The position numbers and the translations under genes were made by a program. The notes under the pieces are model-generated. The model had not been told where the DNA came from. It searched no databases and saw only the letters and a program-made list of their open reading frames with translations. A DNA stretch of 64,000 nt from the NCBI GenBank assembly GCA_963556255.1, contig OY744607.1, positions 4,290,458 to 4,354,457 of the forward strand, given 5' to 3'. Shown here piece by piece: positions 13,725 to 28,000 of this stretch (position 1 is its first letter; each line of letters begins with the position of its first letter). This stretch comes from Allolobophora icterica. Lineage: Eukaryota > Annelida > Clitellata > Crassiclitellata > Lumbricidae.

Positions 13725-14675
13725 CAGTCTTGTTGTCCTCGAGACCAAGGTCTTGGTCTCGAGTGCACTCGAGTTCGTTTTTAAAAGTCTTGGTCTTGGT
13801 CTTGGTCTTGAGGTTCAAGGTCTTGGTCTTGGTCTTGGTCTTGAGGTTCAAGGTCTTGGTCTTGGTCTTGGTCTCGAGGCTCAAGGTCTTGGTCTTGGTT
13901 TTGCAAGACCAAGACCAAGACTTTTGAGAATATCAACACTACAGTCATTTAACAAAACGCAAGGATTTAAAAAATTTAGTCAATAATTACTAATACAATA
14001 GCTTTAGTATTTACACGGTATGAGAGAGGCTTTACTGTTGTTTTGGACATTTATTTTGACTTCCGGTTATTTATCATGGAATGATTTCAAAACAGACTCA
14101 CATATAAATTTGTACATTTACATCCGGTACTTGAAAAGCTGCTCTGTGTGCCGGTGAATTCAGCACTGGATAGAACGTATTTTTAACATGGCAGAATTTT
14201 TATGGAGCCCTACAGGTCACGTCTTGGTCAGAAAATTCTGAGCGAATTGGTTTTTATAAAATGCAACAGGCATTTGGAATAACATTTCGCATGAAGGACT
14301 TTTGTAAATACTAATTCGGGATTCTCTGCAGTCTGCATTTGGAGTTGTTTTGTTTTTGAATAAAATAAAAGATTCATGTTTTAATTAAAATAGCGAGTAG
14401 TCCGACTAGACAATTTTTTAGTAAGGAATAGAAGTCTGGATATGGTTGTGATTTTTTGGGTATTTTTCTCGGTTTTGGTCTTGAGTTTCAAAGTCTTGGT
14501 CTTGGTCTTGGTCTCGAGGTTCAAGGTCTTGGTCTTGGTCTTGGTCTTGAGGTTCAAGGTCTTGGTCTTGGTCTTGGTCTTGAGGTTCAAGGTCTTGGTC
14601 TTGGTCTTGGTCTTGAGGTTCAAGGTCTTGGTCTTGGTCTTGGTCTTGAGGTTTAAGGTCTTGACAACAAGACTG
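13725..14675. mobile_element. Non-autonomous hAT-like transposon with subterminal minisatellites (family 2)
   Basis: The ends CAGTCTTGTTGTC and GACAACAAGACTG are perfect 13-bp inverted repeats. The 8-bp target duplication GCATTATG is perfect (13,717-13,724 and 14,676-14,683). The empty target is visible as cctgcattatgcca at 3313. Just inside each end are arrays with a 33-bp period made of GGTCTTG units (about 13,790-13,920 and 14,470-14,665). The Val/Leu-rich and Lys/Thr-rich frames come from these arrays. No transposase is encoded. Confidence 0.9.
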
Positions 14676-14683
14676 GCATTATG

Positions 14684-15030
14684 TCACACGAAGTGTGAGA
14701 ACTGCTCAGAATAATTTCTGTCGATTGAAACAACTTTGTTGCCATAAGATGTCGTTAAACAACGGATCCAACCGTAGGAAACTTTTCGTAGACGAATCTA
14801 GATTAATGTTTTTTTTACTGTAGCATACTCTTTCTGTAAGAAGTTGCGGTTTGTCAACTTTGAATCATAATAAACGAAATTATATATAACATAGACGATC
14901 GCAGCTGGCTAAAAATTTCGTTATAAACACAATAGGGCCTATATTAACTGCACAAATTTCAACTATATTCGACACCTTTTAAATACGTTTCAGTTTGGTA
15001 TTTATACTCTCAGTCGCGTTCATTTGTACG
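14684..15030 (+). repeat. Satellite-like monomer and duplicated flank
   Basis: A ttgttgccataagatgtcgtta block (about 14,730) with caaccgtaggaaa is repeated at 20,715-20,765. A satellite monomer follows at about 14,900-15,030 (attcgacaccttttaaa at 14,968). Confidence 0.65.
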
Positions 15031-15104
15031 ATAATGCAGTCAGAAACCGGAACGTTTGTTAGATAAGTCAACGGCGAATAACAAAAACACAGAGAGAGAC
15101 AGAC

Positions 15105-15136
<32 letters not shown>

Positions 15137-15990
15137 GACAGACAGACAGACAGACAGACAGGGACGGAGGGAGGGAGGGAGGGAGGAGGGAGGGAGGGAG
15201 GGAGGGATATGTCGACCGGTAGGCCGGCCACGCCGACTTGGCGAGGAACACCGACAAGAAAAACACTGACGGAAGAAATTACATCGAAAAGAACAAGAAG
15301 AAACATAGGAGAAAACGGAAGACGATCTGGAAAAAGAACAAGAACAGGACAGAAAACGCGACTGAAGTTGGAAGGACGCTCGACCGACGCAAGGAATCGG
15401 TTGGAGGAGGGTTCTGGGGAAGCAGAGGCGTCTACACCATAGAAACCTTGGAGCAAATGCTTCATCCAAAAAATAGGGGGAAGATCTGTAAGTGTGTGTG
15501 CGACCATTTTAGGGGGGAAGGAACGGGAAGGGGGGAAGAAGAGGGGTAAAAGGGACGTTGCTCCAATGACCTAGGGGGGATAGACGCCCCTGTGGGGATG
15601 GAAGTTACTCTTCCTGGAAATAAGTGTAAATTCACTCCGACCGACGACTTCTGTCCGGAAGGGTCAGCTCTGATGAAGGCGCGAAAACAACATCGATAAC
15701 AAGAACATCCAACGAAATTTAGAACAAAAGAAAATACAACAAAATAAGAAAGTAAGAAAATCAACACGTAAACGGAAGGCCCATCCTTCTGGCTCCAGTA
15801 TACGATATCACCTAGAACAACCTAGTACAGAGAGCGCAAAGAAAGCAAAGAACAACGGAAGAAAGAAAACAAACTCACAAACATAATACAAACATAAATC
15901 AGCAAAATCTGGAATGAGGGCAAGGACCTAAGATGCCATACGCTGTCGTTAAACTATTCACAACGAATCGTAAGATGTGTGAGGATTCAT
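15030..15990 (+). repeat. Segmental repeat, copy 1, with GACA/GGGA microsatellites
   Basis: This stretch matches 20,925-21,770 over most of its length: ttagataagtca, ggtaggccggcc, aacaccgacaagaaa, a purine-rich stretch, gatgaaggcgcgaaaacaacatcg, and the end gacctaagatgccatacgctgtcg. Copy 1 has (GACA)n at about 15,096-15,160 and (GGGA)n at 15,163-15,206, where copy 2 has (GA)n. Open frames are long in several phases because stop codons are scarce in purine-only DNA. I find no family match and the frames are not conserved between the two copies. Confidence 0.65.
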
Positions 15991-16431
15991 TGATGTCAAC
16001 GGCCGTGGCCACCACAAGATGTCGTAATAAACACTGGATATTAACTGCAAAGCCCATAACTTATAATTATTCAACACCTTTTAAACGCGTTTCCTTTCGA
16101 CTATTTATAATTCACTTGCGTTCAATCGTAAGGTTACTCCAAAATCCACCTATTGAAAGATCGACGTCGACGGCCATGGCCACCACAATGTGTCATTATA
16201 AGCACTGAATTAACTGCAAAGAGTTCAACTATATTCGACACCTTTTAAACGCGTTTACATTAGGCTATTTGTTCTGCTATTTGTATCTCACTAAAGTTCA
16301 ATTATACGATGTAGGCCTACTGTTATCCAGATAATTATTAAAGCCTAGTATTAGATTACTGTCAACGGCAGTGGCAGCCACAAGATGTCGTTATAAACAC
16401 TTAATATCAAGTCCAAAAAATGCTTAACCGT
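15985..16431 (+). repeat. Satellite-like monomers
   Basis: Two monomers plus a partial third of the 165-bp family, interrupted at 16,440 inside the word cgacacc by a hAT-like insertion. Confidence 0.78.
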
Positions 16432-16439
16432 ACTCGACA

Positions 16440-16947
16440 CAGAGCCTTCTTAACGCATGGGCACGCTGGGCAGTCACCAGGGGCTCCAGGCTTCTAGGGG
16501 CCCCAAATAAAAAATATTACTGAGTGCGTGACCTACACGTATGGCAGAAGTTAAACTTCTTAGCTGCGAGTGCAAGGATGGCAAACGGTGTTTAGGAATT
16601 TTGATGATGAATTGAATGTTATTGATCATCAGCAGCAATAGCATATACTTCAAGTACAGTCACAAGTGATGATATCAATGGGTAGAAACTATCCGAATAA
16701 CTCGCTATGTAATAGCTCTGTGGTATTGCTCTTTTATTTATAGGTTTGTGTTGGTTAATCTTCACTTTACAGTATGTTTCTTTATGTTTAAACATCATTT
16801 AGTTGCAAAGTGAGTGTTGAAAGTACCAATAAATCTACAGGTTTAATTTTATTTGCCGTTTAAATTTTTATCCCCGTGGGCGGGCAGGGGCCCCGGCCCC
16901 TATGCATAGCCTTGCCCAGGGCCTAGAGTGCTGTTAAGACGGCATTA
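16440..16947. mobile_element. Non-autonomous hAT-like transposon (family 3)
   Basis: The element is inserted in a satellite monomer. Flanking 8-mers actcgaca (16,432-16,439) and attcgaca (16,948-16,955) match at 7 of 8 positions, and the intact monomer supplies the empty site (attcgacacctttt). The left end CAGAGCCTTCTTAACGC and the right end GTTAAGACGGCATTA form degenerate inverted repeats. Further in, GCTGGGCAG and CTTGCCCAGGG also pair. No coding capacity. Confidence 0.75.
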
Positions 16948-17099
16948 ATTCGACACCTGTATAACGCGTTTCATTTCTCCTATTTATACCTCGCTTACGT
17001 TCAATCGTAGGATTAGATGAATCAGTGACCCTATAACCTTAGGTTGATGACAACGGCCGTGGCTGCCACAAGATGTTGTTATAAACACTGGATTTTAAG

Positions 17100-17100
<1 letters not shown>
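16948..17100 (+). repeat. Satellite-like monomer, right part after the insertion
   Basis: Continues the monomer interrupted at 16,440 (cgacacctgtataacgcgttt), followed by the next unit's caacggccgtggctgccacaa. Confidence 0.75.
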
Positions 17101-18880
<1,780 letters not shown>

Positions 18881-18884
18881 TTGA

Positions 18885-19384
18885 CGTCAAACTACAGTAA
18901 CTGCAAAGATTTTCAACTATATTCGACACCTTTAAAACGTGTTTACGCTGTTCTATTTATACCTCCATACGCCTTAGTCAAGGTAAGGTTGATTTCAACC
19001 GCCGTGGCTACCCCAAGATGTCGTTATGAACACCGAATGTTAACTTCAAAAACGTTCAAGCATATTCAACACCTTTAACACGCCTTTCGATTTTACTATT
19101 TATATCTCACACGCGTTCAATTGTAAAGTGCGCAAAAGGTATGGCCGCATTGTAAGGACAGTAACGGCCCATGGCAGCCAAAAGATGTCATGAACACTGA
19201 ATATTAACTGCAAAGCGCGTAACTATATATTCGACACCTTTAAAACGCTTTTACGTTCTGACATTTATATCTCACTTGCGTTCAATCGTACGATTCAGTG
19301 AAGGCTCTTGTCAAGGTAAGATTGATGTCAACAGCCGTGGCTGACACAAGTTAGCCACGGCTAACTGTGTTATAAACACTAGTA

Positions 19385-19390
<6 letters not shown>
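18885..19390 (+). repeat. Satellite-like monomers
   Basis: Three successive monomers. The attcgacacc or attcaacacc word lies at about 18,921, 19,064 and 19,229, giving spacings of roughly 140-165 bp. Confidence 0.8.
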
Positions 19391-20380
<990 letters not shown>

Positions 20381-20384
20381 GAAG

Positions 20385-20655
20385 AAGAAGAAAAGCAGTT
20401 CCTCAAGACAGCCATGATACGAAGTGTTAGCGACTTCATTTTCTCAGCCTCGGCATATGAGGGCGAACGGCTAATCCTCTCCCTCGCCGTCTCATCTTCC
20501 CAACGACATTGTACGGTCAGTGTACTCATTATAGCTGAGTTGGCTAGGGGGTGCAGGTTGAGTAGATATATATCAACACAAATTTCTGTCCTAGCGGAGT
20601 TTAATCCCTCGACCTTTCGATTGACAGTCCAGCATGCTAACCACTACAGCTGCAT
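20385..20655 (-). mobile_element. tRNA-derived SINE
   Basis: Read on the minus strand, the head is tRNA-like, with an A-box region GTGGTTAGCATGCTGGACTG and a B-box-like region (diverged here, GGTCGAGGGATTAAAC). The body contains the words caacctgcaccccctagcca, ctcagctataatgagtacac and the cgacggcgaggga block, and ends near ggctgtcttgaggaactgc. Four other copies lie at 36.2, 37.3, 48.4 and 58.1 kb. Confidence 0.75.
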
Positions 20656-20689
20656 TTATATGCAATACGAACGGTGAGAACTATTCAGA

Positions 20690-20924
20690 TTATTTCTGTC
20701 GATTTCAAAGACTTTTGTTGCCATAAGATGTCGCTAAACTAGGGATCCATCCAACCGTAGGAAATGTTAAGATCGAAGGTCGTGGCTGCCACAAGATGTC
20801 GTTATAAGCACTGGATATTAACGCAAAGATTTCAACTATATTCGACACCTTTAAAACGCGTTTCACTGCTGGTATTTATACTCTCACTTGCGTTCAATCG
20901 TAAGATGAGAAATTCTATCAGGCG

Positions 20925-20925
<1 letters not shown>
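20690..20925 (+). repeat. Satellite-like monomer and duplicated flank
   Basis: Starts with ttgttgccataagatgtcgc and accgtaggaaa, as at 14,730. A full satellite monomer follows (attcgacacctttaaaacgcg at about 20,841). Confidence 0.72.
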
Positions 20926-21734
<809 letters not shown>

Positions 21735-21735
<1 letters not shown>

Positions 21736-21880
21736 GATGGATGTCAACGGCCGTGGCTGCCACAAGATGTCGTTATAAACACTGGATAACTTACCGCAAA
21801 GCGCTCAACTATATTCCACACCTTTAAAACGCCTTTATATTCTGCTATTTAGCCTATAACTCACCTGCGTTCAGTCGTAT
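21735..21880 (+). repeat. Satellite-like monomer (insertion target of the LTR element)
   Basis: The monomer runs up to gttcagtcgtat and is interrupted there. The last four bases, gtat (21,877-21,880), are repeated at 32,212-32,215 on the far side of the LTR element. Confidence 0.8.
21877..21880. repeat. 4-bp target-site duplication, left
   Basis: gtat directly before LTR1; identical to 32,212-32,215 directly after LTR2. Confidence 0.85.
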
Positions 21881-22187
21881 TGTGGCGGACTAGCCACAGG
21901 GCTCGAATGTATGTTGTTTTAATAATAGCTGTCTTATTGACGCGCTTTACGGTGACATAATGCATCAGCGGCCCATGCGTAAATGGCAGCGCTAACGTGA
22001 TATAATAATAGCCAATATTTAAGTTTTAGTTTGTTTTTGCCATTAAACCGATTCAAATGATTAATTAGAATAATATTACACACTTTTCGGTCCAATAAAT
22101 AAGGCCTAAAGCTAGGGCGGCGCTTATTATCATAGGTTGATTTCGATACCTTAGACACCTGTATTTGAGAAGGTGTGCGTAGGCTAG

Positions 22188-22195
22188 TATATAAG
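22188..22195 (+). promoter_or_regulatory. Putative LTR TATA box
   Basis: TATATAAG about 300 bp into the LTR, followed by GGAACAAGCC. It is the best core-promoter candidate and would place the U3/R border just downstream. The same sequence is in LTR2 at 29,557. Functional assignment is inference. Confidence 0.5.
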
Positions 22196-22464
22196 GAACA
22201 AGCCACGGTATAGTGTGGCGAGGGATAAGTATAAGCTGCCTCACGGTGTTTTGCCTATATTGTAGAGCGGCGTTACTGCGCTTTACATGTACAGCGACAC
22301 GGTGCTTTAGTGTCGTTGGTTACCGGTTCGGTACAAGGCTAATCAGTGCGCTCCCGAGTGACAGCCGCTCCAAAGGCGGTCTGACCGGTGCTGGTAAACG
22401 CCGATTCAGCGGGGTTGGGCCCACCCTGTTGTAGATCGCGAAAGGTACCGAGTCTGATCGTGGA

Positions 22465-23130
22465 AGGCTGAATCGGGGAAAGACCGATCGTGAGGAATAA
22501 AGGCTCACAGGTCTGTGTCGGTAAAGTTCGGGGAAGGTGACCCCGCTGGTAAACCGTTCGATAGTCCGGGGAAGGCCCCGGCGGCTCCGTTCGATAAAGA
22601 CTGGGAAGCAGCCCCAGTCGGTGGCCGTTCGGTAAAGACGGGAAAGGCGAGCCCGCCGGTGACTGTACGATAGAAAGACGGGAAAGATCCCGTTGGTATC
22701 TGGTTCGCGTTACAGGGAAAGACCGATCGTGAGAGATAAAGGCTCACAGGTCTGTATCGGTAGAGTCCGGGGAAAGGCCCCGTTGTTGACCGTTGGATAT
22801 ATACGCGGAAAGACCGCGCTGGTGACCGTCTGATAGACACGCGGAAAGGCCCCCGCAGTTGACCGTCAGAGATACACGCGGAAAGGCCCCGCTGTTGACC
22901 GTTAGAAATACACGGCCGGAGATACGCGGGCAAAGACCCGGTGTTGACCGTCAGATATAAACGGGCAAAGACCCGGTGGTAGCCGTCAGAGATACACGCG
23001 GAAAGGCCCCGCTGTTGACCGTTAGAAATACACGGGCAAAGACCCGGAGATACGCGGGCAAAGACCCGGTGTTGACCGTCGGAGATATACGGGCAAAGCC
23101 CGGTGGTAGCAGTCAGAGAGATACGCGGGC
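22465..23130 (+). repeat. Array of short stem-loops in LTR1
   Basis: About 18 units spaced roughly 35-50 nt apart, often separated by a GACCGTNAGATATA-like spacer. Each has a G/C stem around an AAAG- or GAAG-rich loop. Stem examples are CCGGGG/CCCCGG (22,566-22,581), GACTGGG/CCCAGTC (22,599-22,619), ACGGG/CCCGT (22,678-22,693), CGCGG/CCGCG (22,804-22,818) and CGGGC/GCCCG (23,090-23,102). The arms differ between units but remain complementary. Two larger hairpins with GTGAG/CTCAC arms nested in ACCGA/TCGGT arms lie at about 22,471-22,522 and 22,720-22,762. Confidence 0.8.
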
Positions 23131-23595
23131 AAAGACCCGATTAGTGATAACTCAGTTCAAGTATCGTCAAATATTGGCTAACCAGTGCGATCCCGAGTAC
23201 AGCAAAACTAATCACTCTTGGGTGTTGGATTGACCGCCGATTCGACAGGTTTGGGGCCCACCCTGCCGTTAGATCGCGAGCCGGTCTGAATCCCGATTGT
23301 GGAAGTTTAACAGGCTGAGTAAACCTCGGGGAGAGACCGATCGTGAGAGTTAGAGAAAACACAGGTCTGTATAAAAACGGGGAAGCAAAGACCCCGGTGG
23401 TGACAGTTCGATTTGTACGGGAGTCCCAGGTAAAAGGGACATTGACTCAGACCAAGAGTAAACGATACGTGAACTTTCGGGTAGTCGGGAACCCATGTTT
23501 GGAAGAGAGATGTCCGGGTTTTCCTAGCTGAAGTTCAGCTAGTCAGAGTCCCAAGGTGAAGTGTACGAGCGTCCACAGGTAAAAGGGGCATTAAC

Positions 23596-23895
23596 GCAGA
23601 CCAAGAGATTAACCTCAAAGTTTGGATCGGGTAGTCGGGTACCCAGGTCCTAAAGAGGCACGACCGCGTTTCCCAGCGAGATTCGGCTAATCAGAGTGCC
23701 GAGGTGAGGAGTACGATAATCCCGTGTTTGAAGGGAAATAATAAAGCAGACCAAGAGATTAACCTCAAAGTTTGGATCGGGTAGTCGGGTACCCAGGTCC
23801 TAAAGAGGCACGACCGCGTTTCCCAGCGAGATTCGGCTAATCAGAGTGCCGAGGTGAGGAGTACGATAATCCCGTGTTTGAAGGGAAATAATAAA
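23596..23895 (+). repeat. Two 150-bp tandem units in LTR1
   Basis: Unit starts gcagaccaagagattaacc at 23,596 and again at 23,746. A third start at 23,896 diverges after gcagaccaagaga. An older, diverged relative precedes them near 23,435. The same array is in LTR2 at 30,965-31,264. Confidence 0.9.
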
Positions 23896-24844
23896 GCAGA
23901 CCAAGAGAGTGATACGTGAAAGTCCGGGTTGTCGGATACCCAGGTAGAAACATAATTGCTTGTCGCAACACACAGCTCTGAGAACTGACTGAAGTGCGAG
24001 GATGGGCCCCCTCGTGCGTAGGTCGGAACGAAGTTCTGTGTGTAGATAGCGAAGGGTAGAGAGAGGACCTTCACTATCAGAGTGCCATAGACCCCCTTAC
24101 CGTTATCTTTCGAAGCAGAATTTATCACTGTGTTGGTCGACAATTGCCAACACAGAAGACGGGTAAGGAAACTTACTCCGTAAATGTGGTGCATGATAAT
24201 ATACGTGTGAGGCCGGTATGCCCTGCACGGACATGGAGCGAGAGATACGTACGGTGGGAAGACGTATGGACAGGTGCCTAGACGACACGACGGAGAGTTA
24301 CAATTGACAGTTGCCCAATAGACCGGTGTCTAGGACGATGTGATGGAAAAGACTTGTCACATGTATTCCTTGTTCCCGATATTTAGAAAACGTTTGGTGT
24401 CCCTGATAAATGGCGATAGTTCAAGAGTCACGAGATGTATAATGGTGCGTCAAGGTTTAGATCAGGTGGAGAGTTGGAGGAAGCCCGTAGCTAAGAAGAC
24501 ACACAAAAGAGGAAGACTCCTGCTGGTAAGAGAACGAACCCTGTTCTGAAGGACGGCCATCCTGCAGGACGTTGCCCATCCGGCGACCGCGGAAAAGAGC
24601 AGAGTCAGACCCAGAGATCGAACTGTATAGTGTTGCCTGTCTTAAGCGGCCAATCCTGAATCTCCTCTGATAGGAACGTTCACTATGGAAGAGATAGAGA
24701 AGAGCCATTTGACGGTGAAAGTAGACAAGGCAGAGTGACTCTGGTGGGGCTCCAGACGGGCAGTGGGCTGGAGTCACCACCACACGGAAACCCGCCCGGC
24801 GCAACGAGAGTGCAGGCGTCCGGGCGGACGTAGAACGCCACAAC

Positions 24845-24862
24845 TGGTACCAGAAGTGGGGT
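24845..24862 (+). promoter_or_regulatory. Primer-binding site
   Basis: TGGTACCAGAAGTGGGGT starts two bases after the end of LTR1. It is complementary to a tRNA 3' end ...CCCCACTTCTGGTACCA, which resembles leucine tRNAs of the UAA type as I recall them. This fixes the element's orientation as plus. The exact tRNA cannot be confirmed without the host tRNA set. Confidence 0.75.
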
Positions 24863-27738
24863 ACCAGCGTTTTCTTTCTGTAAATCCGAGGAAGGTCTGT
24901 AAGATGCAGGTGACGAGTCGGGTGATATTTGCCACCATAGGCACAGAAGTATAGACCACAATGGTGTGCGTCCAGAGACACGGCAGAATAAGTGGTTGTT
25001 GTGAATCGTTTGCACTGGGTGCAGTTAGTGCAATTGAAACGGAAGCTGCGGCCCCGATTGGCCATTTAAGATGATCGTTTTCTCAATGATATTGAGTCGT
25101 TCGAAGGACTACTGAGGTAGGTTTCCAGAAAGATACAAATTACGAGATCTTAGTTAAAGATACAGAGCTTGTTTTATCGGAACGTTTTGTGACTTTAAAG
25201 TACCGCGACTTATACGTTGGAAAGCGGTAGAAGGCATACGAGGACCCCTTGAGCTGGTTCAAGTACTTAGTTTAAATACGGTATAAATCTATGCGTTTGG
25301 GTGTGGCGTATGGTGACCGGGAATGTATGAGGAAGTCGTTGTAGTTGAACCAGAGTTTTCGGGCATCGTGTGGAAACTGGAATCGTTGGAGTATTCGGTA
25401 GAGTTTGTTTTTCTCCTCTTTCTATTTCTGCGTTTCTGCTAGTTGATGTGTCGGTAGTTCGCGCTGCCGTCTGCCGTTTTCATCTCGTTGGTGTTTTCGG
25501 GTGATTCCGGAGGCCAGTATTCTATGCGACTTCTCCTTGTTTTTGAGTCTCTCCGAGGTTGAGTACCTAGTTCTTGTGGGAGTTGTTTGTCATTTGGTTC
25601 CCAGGTTTCATTCGTTGTTTTTCCTGGTTTCTTACCGATCGTTTCCCTAAGTGTTGACGCTTTCTTCGCGTTTGCGTGTTGTTTCTTCTCCCTTTCCGTC
25701 CGGTCTTTTGAGAAGAGTTGGTCATTTGTGTGTCCGCGTAGTTTCTTGTGTTTTCGAGACGGTTTGACGGTGATGAGTTATCCAGATCTTTTACTTCGCT
25801 AGTTTTTGGTTCCATGGTTTCTGCTCCTTAGATGCTTCCTGGTCGTTTTTTTCGTGTTTTAGAAGTACGAGAACCACTTTCATTATATGGAGATAATTTT
25901 ACGCAGAAAGCGAGTATTTGGTGTCAGGTAATCGGCGAGTGGACGAAGCATGTCCGCTTTCAGTGGCTCAGGAACACAAATACGTAATACGAGGCGTAGA
26001 CCGGGAAAGTGACAAAGGTCGACTATGCTGTGAAACCCGGTGAGACACGGTTACACAAGTGACAGAGAAACAGAGACAGGAACACGAGAACATATGAGAA
26101 GCCCAACTTCAGCCTCGGTGATAGGGCTGAAGTTAAGGCCGTTGACCGAGCGCTGAAAGTGATTTACGTGTGTACGATGCAGCGAAAATAGTACTGTTCA
26201 GAAGCTTACGCTGAGACAGAGTTCTGAACGGGGTGGTAGTGTTTGGATAGTCGGTGGAAATTCCCAGAGTTTTCACAATATATCAAGAAAGTTGTGTTTC
26301 GGGCTTTTCGCGGGCGGCAACCCGCATGGGGACCGCCAGTTTCTGTGAAACCGACAGGAGACCATGAGATGTACGAAGGAATCTAGCGGCGTACTGGGAA
26401 GACGCTGTTACTTAGAAGAGAGGCGATTAACCGACTGATCGTGTCATACTAATTAAACCTGAGGTGCCGCGTTTTGGTGAAGTTACAAGTTGCGCTAGAT
26501 GTAACTCGTGGAGTGACCAATAAAGATACGTTTAAACAAGGTACACACCTCATTTGCTGTGAGATGTGGGTGTATAGAGAAATGTAGCTTGGCAAATGAA
26601 GAGATTAACGCCAGTTACGGGTCCGAAGAACAGAGAAGCCTAGTTCGAATGAATCTTTGCACTAACGGGGAAGCTCATGGAGAAAGTCTGAGCTATAGTG
26701 CAAGAGATTAGGAGGCTGACGGTTCTGTTGCAGTCAGGACTGAAAGTGATTATTTGGAAACGGGTGATTGCGACGCTTGTATAGATGCGTTCGCCAATCC
26801 AACTCTTAGCACAGAAGGTGCGAGGAAGAGATCCTGCTAATGTTGAGGCAGAGGTGGCTTATGAGTATAAGCATGCGAAACAGACCATAAGTACGACCGA
26901 GTAAAAGGGGCAAGAGACAACCGGAAAGCCAACGTTGTAGACGGATGATCGCTTGGGATTTCTTGATGTCGATTTCGAGAATCTAGTGAAGGGCGAGAAT
27001 TGGATGATGGACGACTGGCGTCGAATCACGATTCACGTTATTGATCTCTTGCACCATTAAAAAGGCTGTCGTCAGCACGGTTCGCAGGAGACGGGCTTCT
27101 CTACGGTCGCAGAGTGGTTGCTCGCACCAAGGATTATTGCTCAGGCTATCATCGTTGCTTGGCGTTCGTGCGGGGTTGCAGAGATTAGGAAGTTCGCAGT
27201 AGAGTTCACCAGGTTGGAGGCAGTTGTTAATAGGGGAACGGAACCCCTGGAAGTGCATAGGAACCGTAGGAGCCCGGGTAATTTGGAGAAACACTGATTA
27301 CCTCGTTGGTGTCAGTGTGGACAAAAGGGCATATAAGACGGTGGTGTGCACAGAGAGCTGCCGGAGGAGGTGAAGGAGCGAATCTTAGGCTGGACGTAGG
27401 ATCCGTCGAAGCCAGTGTTGTCGTCCAGGTAATTCCGAACGTTGAAGTGTAGCAGAATGTGTCGATGCGATTCTGGAACGCAGGCCACAGCGTTGTCTCT
27501 TGGATTCCGGAAGTGAAAGGTCGCTGGTCCCATGTTGTTTCCTTGGGGTTAGAATTGGGAGGTACAGAGCGTTGCCTGTTCATTGCCGACACTAATAAGA
27601 GTGCAGTCGGCGGGTAACCAGTCTGAGAATTCGGCTCGGGAACGGAACGTATCCGCTACCGAGCATAAGTTACTGAAGTAATTTTGAGACTTAGTAACGA
27701 GGAGAAACACGGAGTTGCATCACAAGTATGATGTGGTT

Positions 27739-28000
27739 ACCGCTTAATTGCGGTGGTTTTATGGACTTTTGTCGTAAGACATTATTTTGAGTTCCCTTCT
27801 GATGAAATGTTTCTTTTGGATTGTGTTTCGTCCTGTTGGAATGGATAACAGTAGCGGTACTAGTGACCGCTTAATTGCGGTGGTTTTCTGAAAAGACACT
27901 TTTGAGTTTACATTTTGATGAGAGCGTTTCTTTTCGACTGTGTCTCGCAGAATACAGTATAGTGACTTAGCGGTACTGGTTACCGCTTGATTGCGGTGGT
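27739..28000 (+). repeat. Three ACCGC/GCGGT hairpin units
   Basis: Hairpins ACCGC-6 nt-GCGGT at 27,739-27,754, 27,866-27,881 and 27,982-27,997, each followed by GGTTTT and a diverged unit of about 120 bp. In the second and third units an upstream GCGGTAC can pair with the same ACCGC, giving two mutually exclusive hairpins. Confidence 0.75.

Larger units (their letters stand above)
21881..24842 (+). repeat. LTR 1 (5' LTR)
   Basis: 2,962 bp, TG...CA ends, with 7-bp terminal inverted repeats TGTGGCG/CGCCACA. It contains a TATA box (22,188), a stem-loop array (about 22,465-23,130) and two perfect or near-perfect 150-bp tandem units (23,596-23,895). Offset to LTR2 is exactly 7,369 bp with no visible indel. 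Confidence 0.95.

Noticed and set aside
13790..14665. CRISPR-like regular repeat
   Set aside because: 33-bp period arrays without unique spacers, inside a hAT-like element in animal DNA.
15040..15507. Several overlapping 95-155-codon frames (also at 20,832-21,671)
   Set aside because: Stop-poor purine-rich DNA; the frames differ between the two paralogous copies and have no recognisable domain.
22505..22933. 142-codon minus-strand frame present in both LTRs
   Set aside because: It is the translation of the stem-loop array. The two copies are identical only because the LTRs are.
24457..25065. 202-codon minus-strand frame across the LTR1/internal border
   Set aside because: Opposite to the element's direction, half of it lies in the LTR, and it has no domain; the LTR2 counterpart diverges after the LTR end.
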